Shown piece by piece: positions 14,980 to 23,413 of a stretch of DNA of 25,385 bases. The position numbers were made by a program, and so were the translations under genes. The stretch covers positions 67,095 to 92,479 of the forward strand of contig KI543218.1 of NCBI GenBank assembly GCA_000496215.1, given 5' to 3'. The DNA comes from an uncultured archaeon A07HN63. Its GTDB lineage: Archaea; Halobacteriota; Halobacteria; Halobacteriales; Haloferacaceae. Numbering within the stretch: position 1 is the first letter of the stretch; each line of letters opens with the position of its first letter. Below the pieces are notes generated by a model. The model searched no databases. It saw only the letters and a list, made by a program, of their open reading frames with translations, and was not told the DNA's origin.

Positions 14980-15064
14980 TGCGAGGGAAGGGATTCGAAC
15001 CCTCGGACCCCTACGGGAGCGGGTCTTAAGCCCGCCGCTTTTGGCCAGGCTCAGCCACCCTCGC
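14980..15064 (-). tRNA. tRNA-Leu, anticodon UAA
   Basis: The minus strand folds as a class II tRNA. The acceptor stem is GCGAGGG with CCCTCGC and discriminator A, the D arm starts GGCTGAGCC, and the anticodon stem GCGGG/CCCGC encloses CTTAAGA (anticodon TAA). A variable arm CCC-GTA-GGG follows, then the T arm with TTCGAAT. The long variable arm and the anticodon both indicate leucine. CCA is not encoded. No intron is seen. It lies 48 nt downstream of the frameshifted ferredoxin gene on the same strand. Confidence 0.95.
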
Positions 15065-15112
15065 GCAGGTATCTGTTCTCTGATCGTACCAAAGTGGGTT
15101 TCGGTTGGCCGC

Positions 15113-15452
15113 CTACCAGTCGACGCTCAGCGTGCCATCGCCGTGGGGGTCCGGCGCGATTTCGACATCCTCTCCGGCGGTCGATAACGTGAATGATGCC
15201 GCGATCCTTCTTTGCAGGACACTTCTCGGCCGCCTCGACGTTCTCGTCGAGTTCCGACTCGTCGATGTAGTACGACCGCGGCTGGGCGATGCCGGTATCG
15301 AGATCGAGTTCCCAGTTGCTGGAGGCTTCCGCGCATTTGCCCGCGCCGAAGCACTTGTTGCCCTCGAAGATGATCTTGTAGGGCTTTTCATCAACTGGTG
15401 GGGCGTCGTCATCGCTGCCGAACTCGCTGGGATCGGGCCGCTCCTCGCTCAT
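15113..15452 (-). pseudogene. [3Fe-4S]-type ferredoxin gene with a frameshift
   Basis: From ATG 15452 the frame gives a small ferredoxin with C34-x5-C40 (KCFGAGKC) and C78 in EKCPAKK, the ligand pattern of single-cluster 3Fe-4S ferredoxins, plus an acidic N-terminus. The good frame runs to GIIHVID. After about base 15176 the sensible C-terminus (GEDVEIAPDPHGDGTLSVDW, stop at 15113) continues in a different frame. Read without shift, the product has an arginine-rich tail and ends at 15051, inside the tRNA gene. A repaired protein would have about 112 residues. The break lies at CGCCGGAGAG, where loss of one copy of a CCGGA repeat would explain it. It may also be a sequencing error. Electron-transfer role is inferred from the family. 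Confidence 0.75.
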
Positions 15453-15537
15453 GGGCGGCTTTGCGGCTGCGCGGGTTTTCGTGTGTCGGTCGCGTCACAA
15501 CTGGCGACTGTGGCAGTTCTGGCCTCACAGCGGGAGG

Positions 15538-15543
15538 CTTTTG
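15538..15543 (+). promoter_or_regulatory. TATA-like element of the TrpD-like gene
   Basis: CTTTTG lies 26 nt upstream of ATG 15567, so the transcript is probably leaderless. The block from here through the start codon resembles the hemC promoter at 18090. Confidence 0.45.
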
Positions 15544-15566
15544 CACGCTACGGCGCAACAGGGCGT

Positions 15567-16628
15567 ATGGCACAGGCAACCCAGACGTTCGGCGAATGGC
15601 CCCTGCAACGACTGATGACCGAGGTCTGTGGCTCCGGCCACAAATCCGCGGACGACCTGAATCGCGACCAGGCCCTCGAAGCCTTCGAGCGGATCATCGC
15701 GGGCGCGCCCGATCCGACGACGCTCGGAGCCTTCTGGCTCTCCAATCGGTGGAAACGCAACACACCCGAGGAACTGGCGGCCTACACCGACGTGATGTGC
15801 GAGCACGTCGATTTCGCCGAACCCGATTGCGACCCCGTCGACTGCGGGGCCAACTACGACGGCAAGGGCGACTCCGCGATTCTCGGCGTCGGCGCGGGCG
15901 TCGTCGCCGCGGCCGCGGGCACGCCGGTTGTCGTCCACTCCGGAGACCGCGTCCCGACGCAGAAACAGGATGCCTACAAACACGTCCTTGACGAACTCGG
16001 TATTGCCACCGAACTTTCGCCGCAGACCTCGGCCGATATGGTCGACGAAACCGGGTTCGGGTTCTACTACCAGCCCGCGTTCAACCCCGTCGTCGACGAA
16101 CTCTTCGACCGCCGCGACCAGATGGGCGTCCGCACGTTCGTCAACACCATCGAGACGCTGGCCAACCCTGCCAACGCCGACGTGCATCTCGGTTCGTTCT
16201 ACCATCTCGCCTTTGCGAAGAAGGTCGTCAACACCTTCGAGGAGAGCCAGCATCACGACCTCAGCCGCGTGATCATGTTCCAGGGGATGGAGGGGTACGA
16301 CGAAATCCGCCCCGGGTTTACGAAGGTTGCCGAATGGACAGAGGGTGAGTTCACCGACTACGGCATCGAGACCGCCGAGTACGGCATGGATCTCGAGGGC
16401 GAGGATCTCCACGTCGACGACATCGCCGCTGACTCCGCCGCCATCACCGAAGAGGTGCTGGCCGGCGAGCGCGACGACCAGTTCGCCGACGCTATCGCGC
16501 TCAACGCCGCCCTCCGGATCTACGCCCGCGAGGATGTCGACTCGATCGAGGCTGGCCTCGACGCGGCCCGCGACGCCATCGCCGACGGCAGTGCGGCGGC
16601 TGTTCTCGACGAACTGCAGGCGTTCTGA
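15567..16628 (+). CDS. TrpD-like glycosyl transferase family 3 protein, divergent
   Basis: The 353-residue product has the overall pattern of anthranilate phosphoribosyltransferase (TrpD/TrpD2): an N-terminal helical domain (about 10-80) and an alpha/beta domain. Its active-site loops differ from true TrpD. DCGANYDGKGDS at 92-103 replaces the PRPP-binding GTGGD, VHSGDRVPTQKQ at 123-134 replaces KHGNR, and FYYQPAFNPVV at 167-176 replaces FAPxxHPA. It may thus act on another substrate or bind nucleic acid, as TrpD2/YbiB does. No trp genes are nearby, and hemL follows after 103 nt, so a tryptophan role is not supported by context. The start at 15567 is set by the CTTTTG element; the upstream frame to 15105 is antisense to the ferredoxin. 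Confidence 0.75.
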   Translation: MAQATQTFGEWPLQRLMTEVCGSGHKSADDLNRDQALEAFERIIAGAPDPTTLGAFWLSNRWKRNTPEELAAYTDVMCEHVDFAEPDCDPVDCGANYDGKGDSAILGVGAGVVAAAAGTPVVVHSGDRVPTQKQDAYKHVLDELGIATELSPQTSADMVDETGFGFYYQPAFNPVVDELFDRRDQMGVRTFVNTIETLANPANADVHLGSFYHLAFAKKVVNTFEESQHHDLSRVIMFQGMEGYDEIRPGFTKVAEWTEGEFTDYGIETAEYGMDLEGEDLHVDDIAADSAAITEEVLAGERDDQFADAIALNAALRIYAREDVDSIEAGLDAARDAIADGSAAAVLDELQAF

Positions 16629-16731
16629 GGCGGTGTCGCCCCCCGCTGGTTGCTCCCGTGTCGCCATCCGCTGGTGACACTTGCCCGCCGGGGTCGACAC
16701 GCACAAGTCGGCGCGGCGAAAATATGGCTCC

Positions 16732-18069
<1,338 letters not shown>

Positions 18070-18089
18070 GGGGCCGCGGAACTAGTGGG

Positions 18090-18097
18090 CTTTTGAA
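18090..18097 (+). promoter_or_regulatory. TATA-like element of hemC
   Basis: CTTTTGAA lies 26 nt before the hemC ATG, so hemC-cobA-hemD can be transcribed separately from hemL, without a leader. Confidence 0.45.
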
Positions 18098-18119
18098 CGG
18101 CGAGCGCAGAGAGGGGCGT

Positions 18120-19301
18120 ATGTCACAAGCCACGACCGTGAGCCTCGCCACGCGCGGCTCGGACCTCGCCCGGCGACAGGCAACGACGGTCAAGTCCGCG
18201 CTCTCCTCGCGCCGTCGGGAGGTGACGCTCACCGAGGTCGACACCACGGGCGATCAGATCCGCGACGAGCTGATCCACCGCCTCGGCAAAACCGGCGCGT
18301 TCGTCCGCGCACTCGACCAGAAGGTCCTCGACGGCGATCTCGACGCCGCGGTCCACTCGCTGAAGGATATGCCGACCGAGATGCCCGACGAGATGGTCGT
18401 CGCCGCGGTGCCCGAACGCGCGCCCTCCGGTGACGTGCTCGTCACGCCGGACGGCTCAGAGCTTGATGAGCTACCGGAGGGCGCGGTCGTCGGCACGAGT
18501 TCGCTCCGCCGGCAGGCGCAGTTGCGTGAGGCTCGCTCAGATCTGGAGACCGTCGCCCTCCGCGGCAACGTCGACACCAGAGTCGAAAAACTGCTCGCGC
18601 CGTCGCTCCAGCGTGAACACCAGCGTCGACTCGAAGCAGTCGGCAAACTCGACGAGATGGTTGGCGACGCCGCTGTCGACGAGGCCGACGTCGCTGACGC
18701 CGCCGCCGAAACCGATGCCGATGATAGCGACGACGGCGATGCCCCTGACAGCGCGGACTACGACCGCTCACCCGAGGAGTGGTTCGACGATCTCAGCGAC
18801 CTCGAACGCGACGCGATGGGCCGGAAGGTCGACACCGAGATGGATGCCATCGTCCTCGCTGAGGCCGGCCTTCGCCGCAGTGACCTCCTCGAGACAGTGC
18901 CGACCCACCGACTGCCGCGCACCGAGTTCGTCCCGGCCCCCGGACAGGGCGCGATTGCGGTGACGGCGACCAACGAAGAGGTAATCGAACAACTGCAGGA
19001 GACCGTCGACCACCCACGGACGCGGGTCGAGACGACCGTCGAGCGGACCGTCCTCGCCGAGGTCGGCGGCGGCTGTATCGCCCCCATCGGCGTTAGCGCG
19101 GTTTTACAGGGCGAGTACGTTCACACACGCGCGCAGGTGCTGGCCCACGACGGCGACGACATCATCGAGGCGACCCGCGACCTGCCGGTGACCGACCATG
19201 CCGACGCGGCTGCCGAGTTTGCGGCCGATCTCCGGGAGCGCGGCGCGGCCGAGGTGATCGACGCGGCGCGGGCCGCCGCCGAGGAGGCGGGTGATGACTG
19301 A
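18120..19301 (+). CDS. hemC: Hydroxymethylbilane synthase (porphobilinogen deaminase)
   Basis: HemC joins four porphobilinogen molecules into hydroxymethylbilane. The 393-residue product has TRGSDLARRQ near the N-terminus, catalytic D83 in HSLKDMP, GTSSLRRQAQL at 125-135, and C319 in GGGCIAPIG, which carries the dipyrromethane cofactor. Compared with the usual 300-320 residues it has about 80 extra at 161-240, highly acidic (DADDSDDGDAPDSAD), between the conserved RGNVDTRVEKL and the DAIVLAEAGLRR motif. This insert probably forms a salt-adaptation surface loop. It overlaps cobA by 8 nt. The start at 18120 follows CTTTTGAA by 26 nt. Confidence 0.95.
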   Translation: MSQATTVSLATRGSDLARRQATTVKSALSSRRREVTLTEVDTTGDQIRDELIHRLGKTGAFVRALDQKVLDGDLDAAVHSLKDMPTEMPDEMVVAAVPERAPSGDVLVTPDGSELDELPEGAVVGTSSLRRQAQLREARSDLETVALRGNVDTRVEKLLAPSLQREHQRRLEAVGKLDEMVGDAAVDEADVADAAAETDADDSDDGDAPDSADYDRSPEEWFDDLSDLERDAMGRKVDTEMDAIVLAEAGLRRSDLLETVPTHRLPRTEFVPAPGQGAIAVTATNEEVIEQLQETVDHPRTRVETTVERTVLAEVGGGCIAPIGVSAVLQGEYVHTRAQVLAHDGDDIIEATRDLPVTDHADAAAEFAADLRERGAAEVIDAARAAAEEAGDD

Positions 19302-20205
19302 GCCGGCTGAACCACCCGACGACAGCGACGGAAGCCCTGACAGCGACACCGTCGGGACCGTCTATCTCGTCGGCAGCGGCCCCGGCGATCCCGAGTTGCT
19401 GACGGTCAAGGCCAAGCGACTGCTGGAGAACGCCGATGTCGTCCTCCACGACAAACTCCCGGGGCCGGAGATCCTCGGCGAGATACCCGAGGCCAAGCGT
19501 GAGGACGTTGGCAAGCGGGCCGACGGCGAGTGGACGCCACAGGAGTACACCAACCGCCGACTCGTCGAACTGGCCAGCGAGGGCAAGACGGTCGTCCGGC
19601 TGAAGGGCGGCGACCCGTTCGTCTTCGGGCGCGGCGGCGAGGAGATGGAACACCTCGCGGCCAACGAGATCCCCTTCGAGGTCGTTCCCGGCATCACCTC
19701 CGCCATCGCCGCCGCTGGCGTCGCCGGGATTCCGGTCACCCACCGCGATCACGTCTCCAGCGTCTCCTTCGTCACGGGTCACGAGGACCCGACGAAAGCG
19801 GAGTCCGCGGTCGACTGGGAGGCGCTCGCGGCGACCGGCGGGACGCTCGTCGTGCTGATGGGCGTCGGGAAACTTCCGCTCTACACGCAGGAGTTACTCG
19901 ACGCGGGGATGGCCGCCGACACGCCGGTCGCCCTCGTCGAGCGCGCGACGTGGCCCGACATGCAGGTCGCCACCGGGACGCTGGACTCCATCGTCGAGGT
20001 GCGCGACGCCCACGAGATCGAACCGCCGGCGATCACCGTCATCGGCGATGTGGCCGCGACGCGGGAGCGCGTCGTCGCCTTCCTCTCGAACCGGGCTGGC
20101 GGGGTCGACGCCGACGCGAGTGCTGTCGCCGCCGAGCAGCGGCCCGACGACACCGATGCTCCGGATGACGCGGATTCGACTGCCGAAACCGGGGGCGACA
20201 CGTAG
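19294..20205 (+). CDS. cobA: Uroporphyrinogen-III C-methyltransferase (SUMT)
   Basis: SUMT methylates uroporphyrinogen III at C2 and C7 with SAM to give precorrin-2, the branch point to siroheme, cobalamin and, in archaea, heme by the siroheme route. The 303-residue product has GSGPGDPELLT at 27-37, RLKGGDPFVFGRGGEE, VVPGITSAIAAAGVAGIPVTHR and VVLMGVGKL, the conserved tetrapyrrole methylase motifs. Acidic segments of about 20 residues precede and about 40 follow the core, with no domain match. The start ATG at 19294 has GGAGG 6 nt before it. It overlaps hemC and abuts hemD without a gap, so the three form one operon. Confidence 0.94.
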   Translation: MTEPAEPPDDSDGSPDSDTVGTVYLVGSGPGDPELLTVKAKRLLENADVVLHDKLPGPEILGEIPEAKREDVGKRADGEWTPQEYTNRRLVELASEGKTVVRLKGGDPFVFGRGGEEMEHLAANEIPFEVVPGITSAIAAAGVAGIPVTHRDHVSSVSFVTGHEDPTKAESAVDWEALAATGGTLVVLMGVGKLPLYTQELLDAGMAADTPVALVERATWPDMQVATGTLDSIVEVRDAHEIEPPAITVIGDVAATRERVVAFLSNRAGGVDADASAVAAEQRPDDTDAPDDADSTAETGGDT

Positions 20206-20952
20206 ATGCCGAGCGAGGTCCGCGTCGCCGTCTTCCGCCCCGACGACGACCGCATGACCGAGGCGGTCGAACTGCTGGACTCGCTTGGTGCGACGCCAGT
20301 TCCCGATCCGATGCTCGAAGTCGAGCCAACCGGCGAAGTACCGGACGGCGACGCAGACTACGTCGTCCTCACGAGCAAGACCGGGGTCGAACTCGCCGCC
20401 GACGCCGGCTGGCAGCCCGAGGGCGTGACGCTCGCCAGCATCGGCTCGGGAACGACTGCGGCCGCCAACGCCGTCGGCTGGACGGTCGACCGCGAGCCCG
20501 AGACCTACAGTTCAGCGGGGCTCGTCGAGTTGCTGGCCGACGAAGTTGCAGGGAACCATGTCGAGGTCGCCCGTAGCGATCACGGCAGCGACGTGTTACT
20601 CGACGGGCTCGCCGACGCGGGCGCGACCGTCACCGAAACCGTGCTCTATCGGCTGGTTCGCCCGGCCGATGCCGGCGACAGCACCGAACTGGCGGCCGCC
20701 GGCGACCTCGACGCGGCGGCGTTTACCTCCTCGCTCACCGTCGAGAACTTCCTCGCGGCTGCCGAGGACCGCGGCATCAGGGAGGCCGCCCTCGACGGCC
20801 TCGATTCGGCGCTCGTCGGCGTGATCGGCGAGCCAACACGCGAAACAGCACAGGAACACGGCATCAGCGTCGACATTGTTCCCGGGGAAGCAACGTTCGA
20901 GGCGCTGGCGACGCGGGTCGTCGAGGCGGCTGCGCCGAGCTACACCGAGTGA
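20206..20952 (+). CDS. hemD: Uroporphyrinogen-III synthase HemD
   Basis: HemD closes hydroxymethylbilane to uroporphyrinogen III while inverting ring D. The 248-residue product has the two-lobed HemD pattern: RVAVFRPDDD at the start, DYVVLTSKTGVELAADAG, SIGSGTTAAANAVGW, then AAFTSSLTVENFLAAAE and GVIGEPTRETAQEHG. HemD sequences are weakly conserved, so part of the assignment rests on context. It starts on the base after the cobA stop codon and follows hemC and cobA in pathway order. No fusion to cobA is present, unlike in some bacteria. Length is typical. Confidence 0.92.
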   Translation: MPSEVRVAVFRPDDDRMTEAVELLDSLGATPVPDPMLEVEPTGEVPDGDADYVVLTSKTGVELAADAGWQPEGVTLASIGSGTTAAANAVGWTVDREPETYSSAGLVELLADEVAGNHVEVARSDHGSDVLLDGLADAGATVTETVLYRLVRPADAGDSTELAAAGDLDAAAFTSSLTVENFLAAAEDRGIREAALDGLDSALVGVIGEPTRETAQEHGISVDIVPGEATFEALATRVVEAAAPSYTE

Positions 20953-20994
20953 GGCCGCCCGCGTCCGGCTGGACCCGCGCTCCCGACGCGGAGG

Positions 20995-21000
20995 TTTATA
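20995..21000 (+). promoter_or_regulatory. TATA element of the recJ-like gene
   Basis: TTTATA is centred about 28 nt upstream of ATG 21026, consistent with leaderless transcription and separating this gene from the hem operon. Confidence 0.55.
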
Positions 21001-21025
21001 TCCGAACCCGCACAACCTTCGCCCA

Positions 21026-22570
21026 ATGGCTTCGGCACCCCCTGTTCCCGAGCTTGCCGACGCGGCTGCCGCCTGCGCCGACCGCCTGCAGGCTGCCGAC
21101 AGCGTACTGTTGGCCTCGCATATCGACGCCGACGGGCTGACGAGCGCGGCCATCGCGGCGAGCGCCCTCGAACGCGCCGGGATACCCTTCGAGACGATGT
21201 TTTCCAAACAGCTCGACGAGGCGGAGGTCGCCGAGATCGCCGCGACCGACCACGAGACGGTGCTGTTCACCGACTTCGGCAGCGGGCAACTCGATATCAT
21301 TGCCGACCACGAGCAGGCGGGCGATTTCACGCCCGTCATCGCCGACCACCACCAGCCGGCCGACGCGACGACCGAGTACCACCTCAACCCGCTGCTGGTC
21401 GGCCTTGACGGCGCCTCGGAACTCTCGGGTGCGGGCGCGGCGTACGTACTTGCGCGCGCACTCGCGGACACGACCTCTCCCTCATCGCCGCCCGCCGAAC
21501 CGTCGGCGACCGACGGCGGCACCGTCACCGCATCGCAGGCGGACCACCCAGCAGCTGACGAACCAGGGGCTGACGAGCCGCCGACTGACAACCCGGCGGC
21601 CGACAACCGCGATCTGGCCGCGCTCGCGGTCGTCGGCGCTGTCGGCGACATGCAGGCGGGCGTCGACGGGCTCACCGGCGCAAACGAGGCCATCGTCGCC
21701 GAGGGCATCGACGCCGGCGTCGTCGAATCGGCGACCGATATCACCCTCTACGGCAAGCAGACGCGCCCGCTGCCGAAGCTGCTGGAGTACGCCAGCGAGG
21801 CCCGGATTCCAGGCATCTCGAACGACGCGGCCGGAAGCATCGAGTTCCTGTCGGCCCTCGACATCGAGTTAGAGACTGACGACGGCTGGCGGTGCTGGGT
21901 CGATCTGACCGACAGCGAGCGACAGACGCTGCTCAGCGCGCTCATCCAGCGTGCGGTCGACAGCGGCGTTCCGGCCGACCGGATCGACGACCTCGTCGGG
22001 ACGACCTACCAGCTCTCCCGCGAGGAGTCCGGCACTGTCCTCCGCGACGTGAGCGAGTTCTCGACGCTGCTGAACGCGACCGCCAGATACGAGCGGGCCG
22101 ACGTGGGACTGGCGGTCTGTCTCGGTGACCGCGAGGAGGCCTTCGACCGCGCGCGGACGCTCCTCCGGAACCACCGCAAGAACCTCTCGGAGGGTGTTGA
22201 CTGGGTCACCTCGGAGGGCGTCACCATGGCTGACAACGTCCAGTGGTTCGACGCGGGCGACGAGATACGCGAGACCATCGTCGGCATCATCGCCGGCATG
22301 GCTGTCGGCGAGTCAGGCATCCGGCGAGACAGGCCGATCATCGGCTTTGCCGAGAAATCCGAGACAGAGGTCAAGGTCTCGGCCCGCGGGAGTCACACGC
22401 TCACGGCTGATGGGCTTGATCTCTCGGTCGTCATGCGAGAGGCCGCTCGCGCGGTCGACGGTGATGGTGGTGGCCACGATGTCGCCGCGGGTGCGACGAT
22501 ACCGACCGGGATGCAGGAGGAATTTATCGACGCCGCTGACGAGATTGTGGGCGACCAGCTATCGTCGTAG
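21026..22570 (+). CDS. RecJ-like DHH family exonuclease/phosphoesterase
   Basis: The 514-residue product has DHH motifs: SHIDADGLTS at 31-40, FTDFGSG at 81-87, IADHHQPAD at 105-113, and GAVGDMQ with D208. A C-terminal DHHA1 domain carries GGGHDVAAGA at 481-490. Family knowledge: archaeal RecJ-like proteins are 5'-3' exonucleases, some bound to the GINS-CMG replication complex, which would fit here but cannot be proved from sequence. Residues 150-195 form an acidic, alanine- and proline-rich insert (AADEPGADEPPTDNPAADN) between motifs III and IV. The start ATG 21026 follows a TTTATA by about 28 nt. It converges with the HalX gene after 26 nt. Confidence 0.88.
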   Translation: MASAPPVPELADAAAACADRLQAADSVLLASHIDADGLTSAAIAASALERAGIPFETMFSKQLDEAEVAEIAATDHETVLFTDFGSGQLDIIADHEQAGDFTPVIADHHQPADATTEYHLNPLLVGLDGASELSGAGAAYVLARALADTTSPSSPPAEPSATDGGTVTASQADHPAADEPGADEPPTDNPAADNRDLAALAVVGAVGDMQAGVDGLTGANEAIVAEGIDAGVVESATDITLYGKQTRPLPKLLEYASEARIPGISNDAAGSIEFLSALDIELETDDGWRCWVDLTDSERQTLLSALIQRAVDSGVPADRIDDLVGTTYQLSREESGTVLRDVSEFSTLLNATARYERADVGLAVCLGDREEAFDRARTLLRNHRKNLSEGVDWVTSEGVTMADNVQWFDAGDEIRETIVGIIAGMAVGESGIRRDRPIIGFAEKSETEVKVSARGSHTLTADGLDLSVVMREAARAVDGDGGGHDVAAGATIPTGMQEEFIDAADEIVGDQLSS

Positions 22571-22596
22571 GTAGAGCGGAGAACTGCTAGGGAGTG

Positions 22597-23193
22597 TTAC
22601 TCGGCCCCGATGTCGCGGAACATCACGCGATAGTCGTCGGTCGACAGCGAGCCGGCGAGATCCATGAGCTCGTCGTCGAGTTCTTCCATGCGGTCGAGGA
22701 GGTCGCTGTACTCCTCGCTTGCGTCGAGCTCTTCGTCGGATTTGTTCGCTTCAAGGAGGGCGCGCTTCGAGGCGAGCGAGGCGGCTTCACGGAGCAGGCC
22801 GCCGTACTCCGAGCGCACGAACAGCGTGTCGACAGCGTCCATCAGCTCGTCGTGTTCGACCGGTTTGAGGATATAGAGGTCGAACCCCATGTCGACGATG
22901 TCGAAATCCGGCTCGACACCGGTCACCATTGCCACGCGGCAGTCGAGGTCCTCCTCCTCGATCACTTCGAGCACCGTCTCGCCCGGCTCGTCGGGGAGTC
23001 GTCGATCCAGCAGGACGGCGTCGACCGAGTCGGGGAGCTCCTCGCCCTCCGGGGCAGACTCGCCGTGAAGCACGTCGATCGCCTCCGCGGCTGTCGTCGT
23101 CGTGACGACGGTGTACTCCGGTTCGAGAAACTGGTTGTAGAGGTGCGTGACCGTCGGGTCGTCCTCGACGACGAGGATGGTGTCGTCGCTCAT
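22597..23193 (-). CDS. HalX domain response regulator
   Basis: The 198-residue protein joins a receiver domain (acidic E10-D11-D12, phospho-acceptor D63 in LLDRRLPDE, T91, K110 in YILKPVE) to a HalX domain (about 130-185, YGGLLREAASLASKRALLEANKSDEEL), an archaeal coiled-coil-like output module of unknown action. It has no DNA-binding domain and is not CheY, which lacks HalX. No histidine kinase is adjacent, so its partner is unknown. It is divergent from the KaiC-like gene. The start ATG at 23193 overlaps the stop of an upstream 20-codon ORF. The C-terminus (about 185-198) has no match. Confidence 0.9.
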   Translation of the reverse strand: MSDDTILVVEDDPTVTHLYNQFLEPEYTVVTTTTAAEAIDVLHGESAPEGEELPDSVDAVLLDRRLPDEPGETVLEVIEEEDLDCRVAMVTGVEPDFDIVDMGFDLYILKPVEHDELMDAVDTLFVRSEYGGLLREAASLASKRALLEANKSDEELDASEEYSDLLDRMEELDDELMDLAGSLSTDDYRVMFRDIGAE

Positions 23194-23252
23194 CGTCCCA
23201 CCTGCCCGGCTGTCCGTGGTGTGGCGACTCGGTGAACGCTGTCTCCCCTCAT
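23190..23252 (-). other. Possible 20-codon leaderless leader ORF overlapping the HalX gene start
   Basis: An ATG at 23252, in the context TACAACAATG, opens a frame that begins Met-Arg-Gly-Asp and ends CGA TGA, so that its stop overlaps the HalX start codon in an ATGA junction. TTTAT at 23279-23284 is centred about 28-29 nt before it, placing the transcription start on this ATG. The context and first three residues match the leader ORF before cheB. Confidence 0.45.
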
Positions 23253-23278
23253 TGTTGTATTAGGTATCGTGTTGCGGC

Positions 23279-23284
23279 ATAAAT
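23279..23284 (-). promoter_or_regulatory. TATA element of the HalX transcript
   Basis: The minus strand reads ATTTAT, about 27-30 nt before the ATG at 23252, which predicts a transcript starting at the leader ORF. Confidence 0.5.
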
Positions 23285-23335
23285 CCGTGTCAGACGAGTG
23301 CACGACAAGCGTAACTAACATGATCGTTGCGCGGG

Positions 23336-23340
23336 TATAA
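23336..23340 (+). promoter_or_regulatory. TATA-like element of the KaiC-like gene
   Basis: TATAA at 23336-23340 predicts transcription from about 23360-23365, so the mRNA would have a leader of about 45 nt that contains the 23382-23402 hairpin. Confidence 0.45.
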
Positions 23341-23345
23341 GCCTA

Positions 23346-23413
23346 CCCCTGTAATCCATGCAGCAGCCGGTGGTCTCATTTAGGGGGCGTCCGTAGCCCC
23401 CTGTAACCCATGC
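23346..23413 (+). repeat. Repeated start-codon context with hairpin between copies
   Basis: CCCCTGTAATCCATGC at 23346-23361 recurs as CCCCTGTAACCCATGC at 23398-23413, one mismatch in 16, 52 bp apart. The second copy contains the start codon of the KaiC-like gene. The first contains an ATG (23358) that opens a 12-codon frame ending with TAG at 23394-23396. Between them AGGGGGC (23382-23388) and GCCCCCT (23396-23402) form a perfect 7-bp stem with a 7-nt loop, ending 7 nt before the start codon. This looks like a structured leader able to control translation. Confidence 0.55.

Noticed and set aside
14589..15064. An intact integrated element or toxin-antitoxin pair next to the tRNA
   Set aside because: There is no integrase, no antitoxin, and only a truncated DUF5615-like frame; a footprint is the most that can be claimed.
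14878..15192. ORF starting in the duplicated tRNA end
   Set aside because: It is translated tRNA-Leu sequence, a familiar false ORF type, and lies antisense to the tRNA.
22597..23193. Reading the HalX response regulator as the missing CheY
   Set aside because: It has a C-terminal HalX domain and about 70 extra residues; CheY is a single receiver domain.
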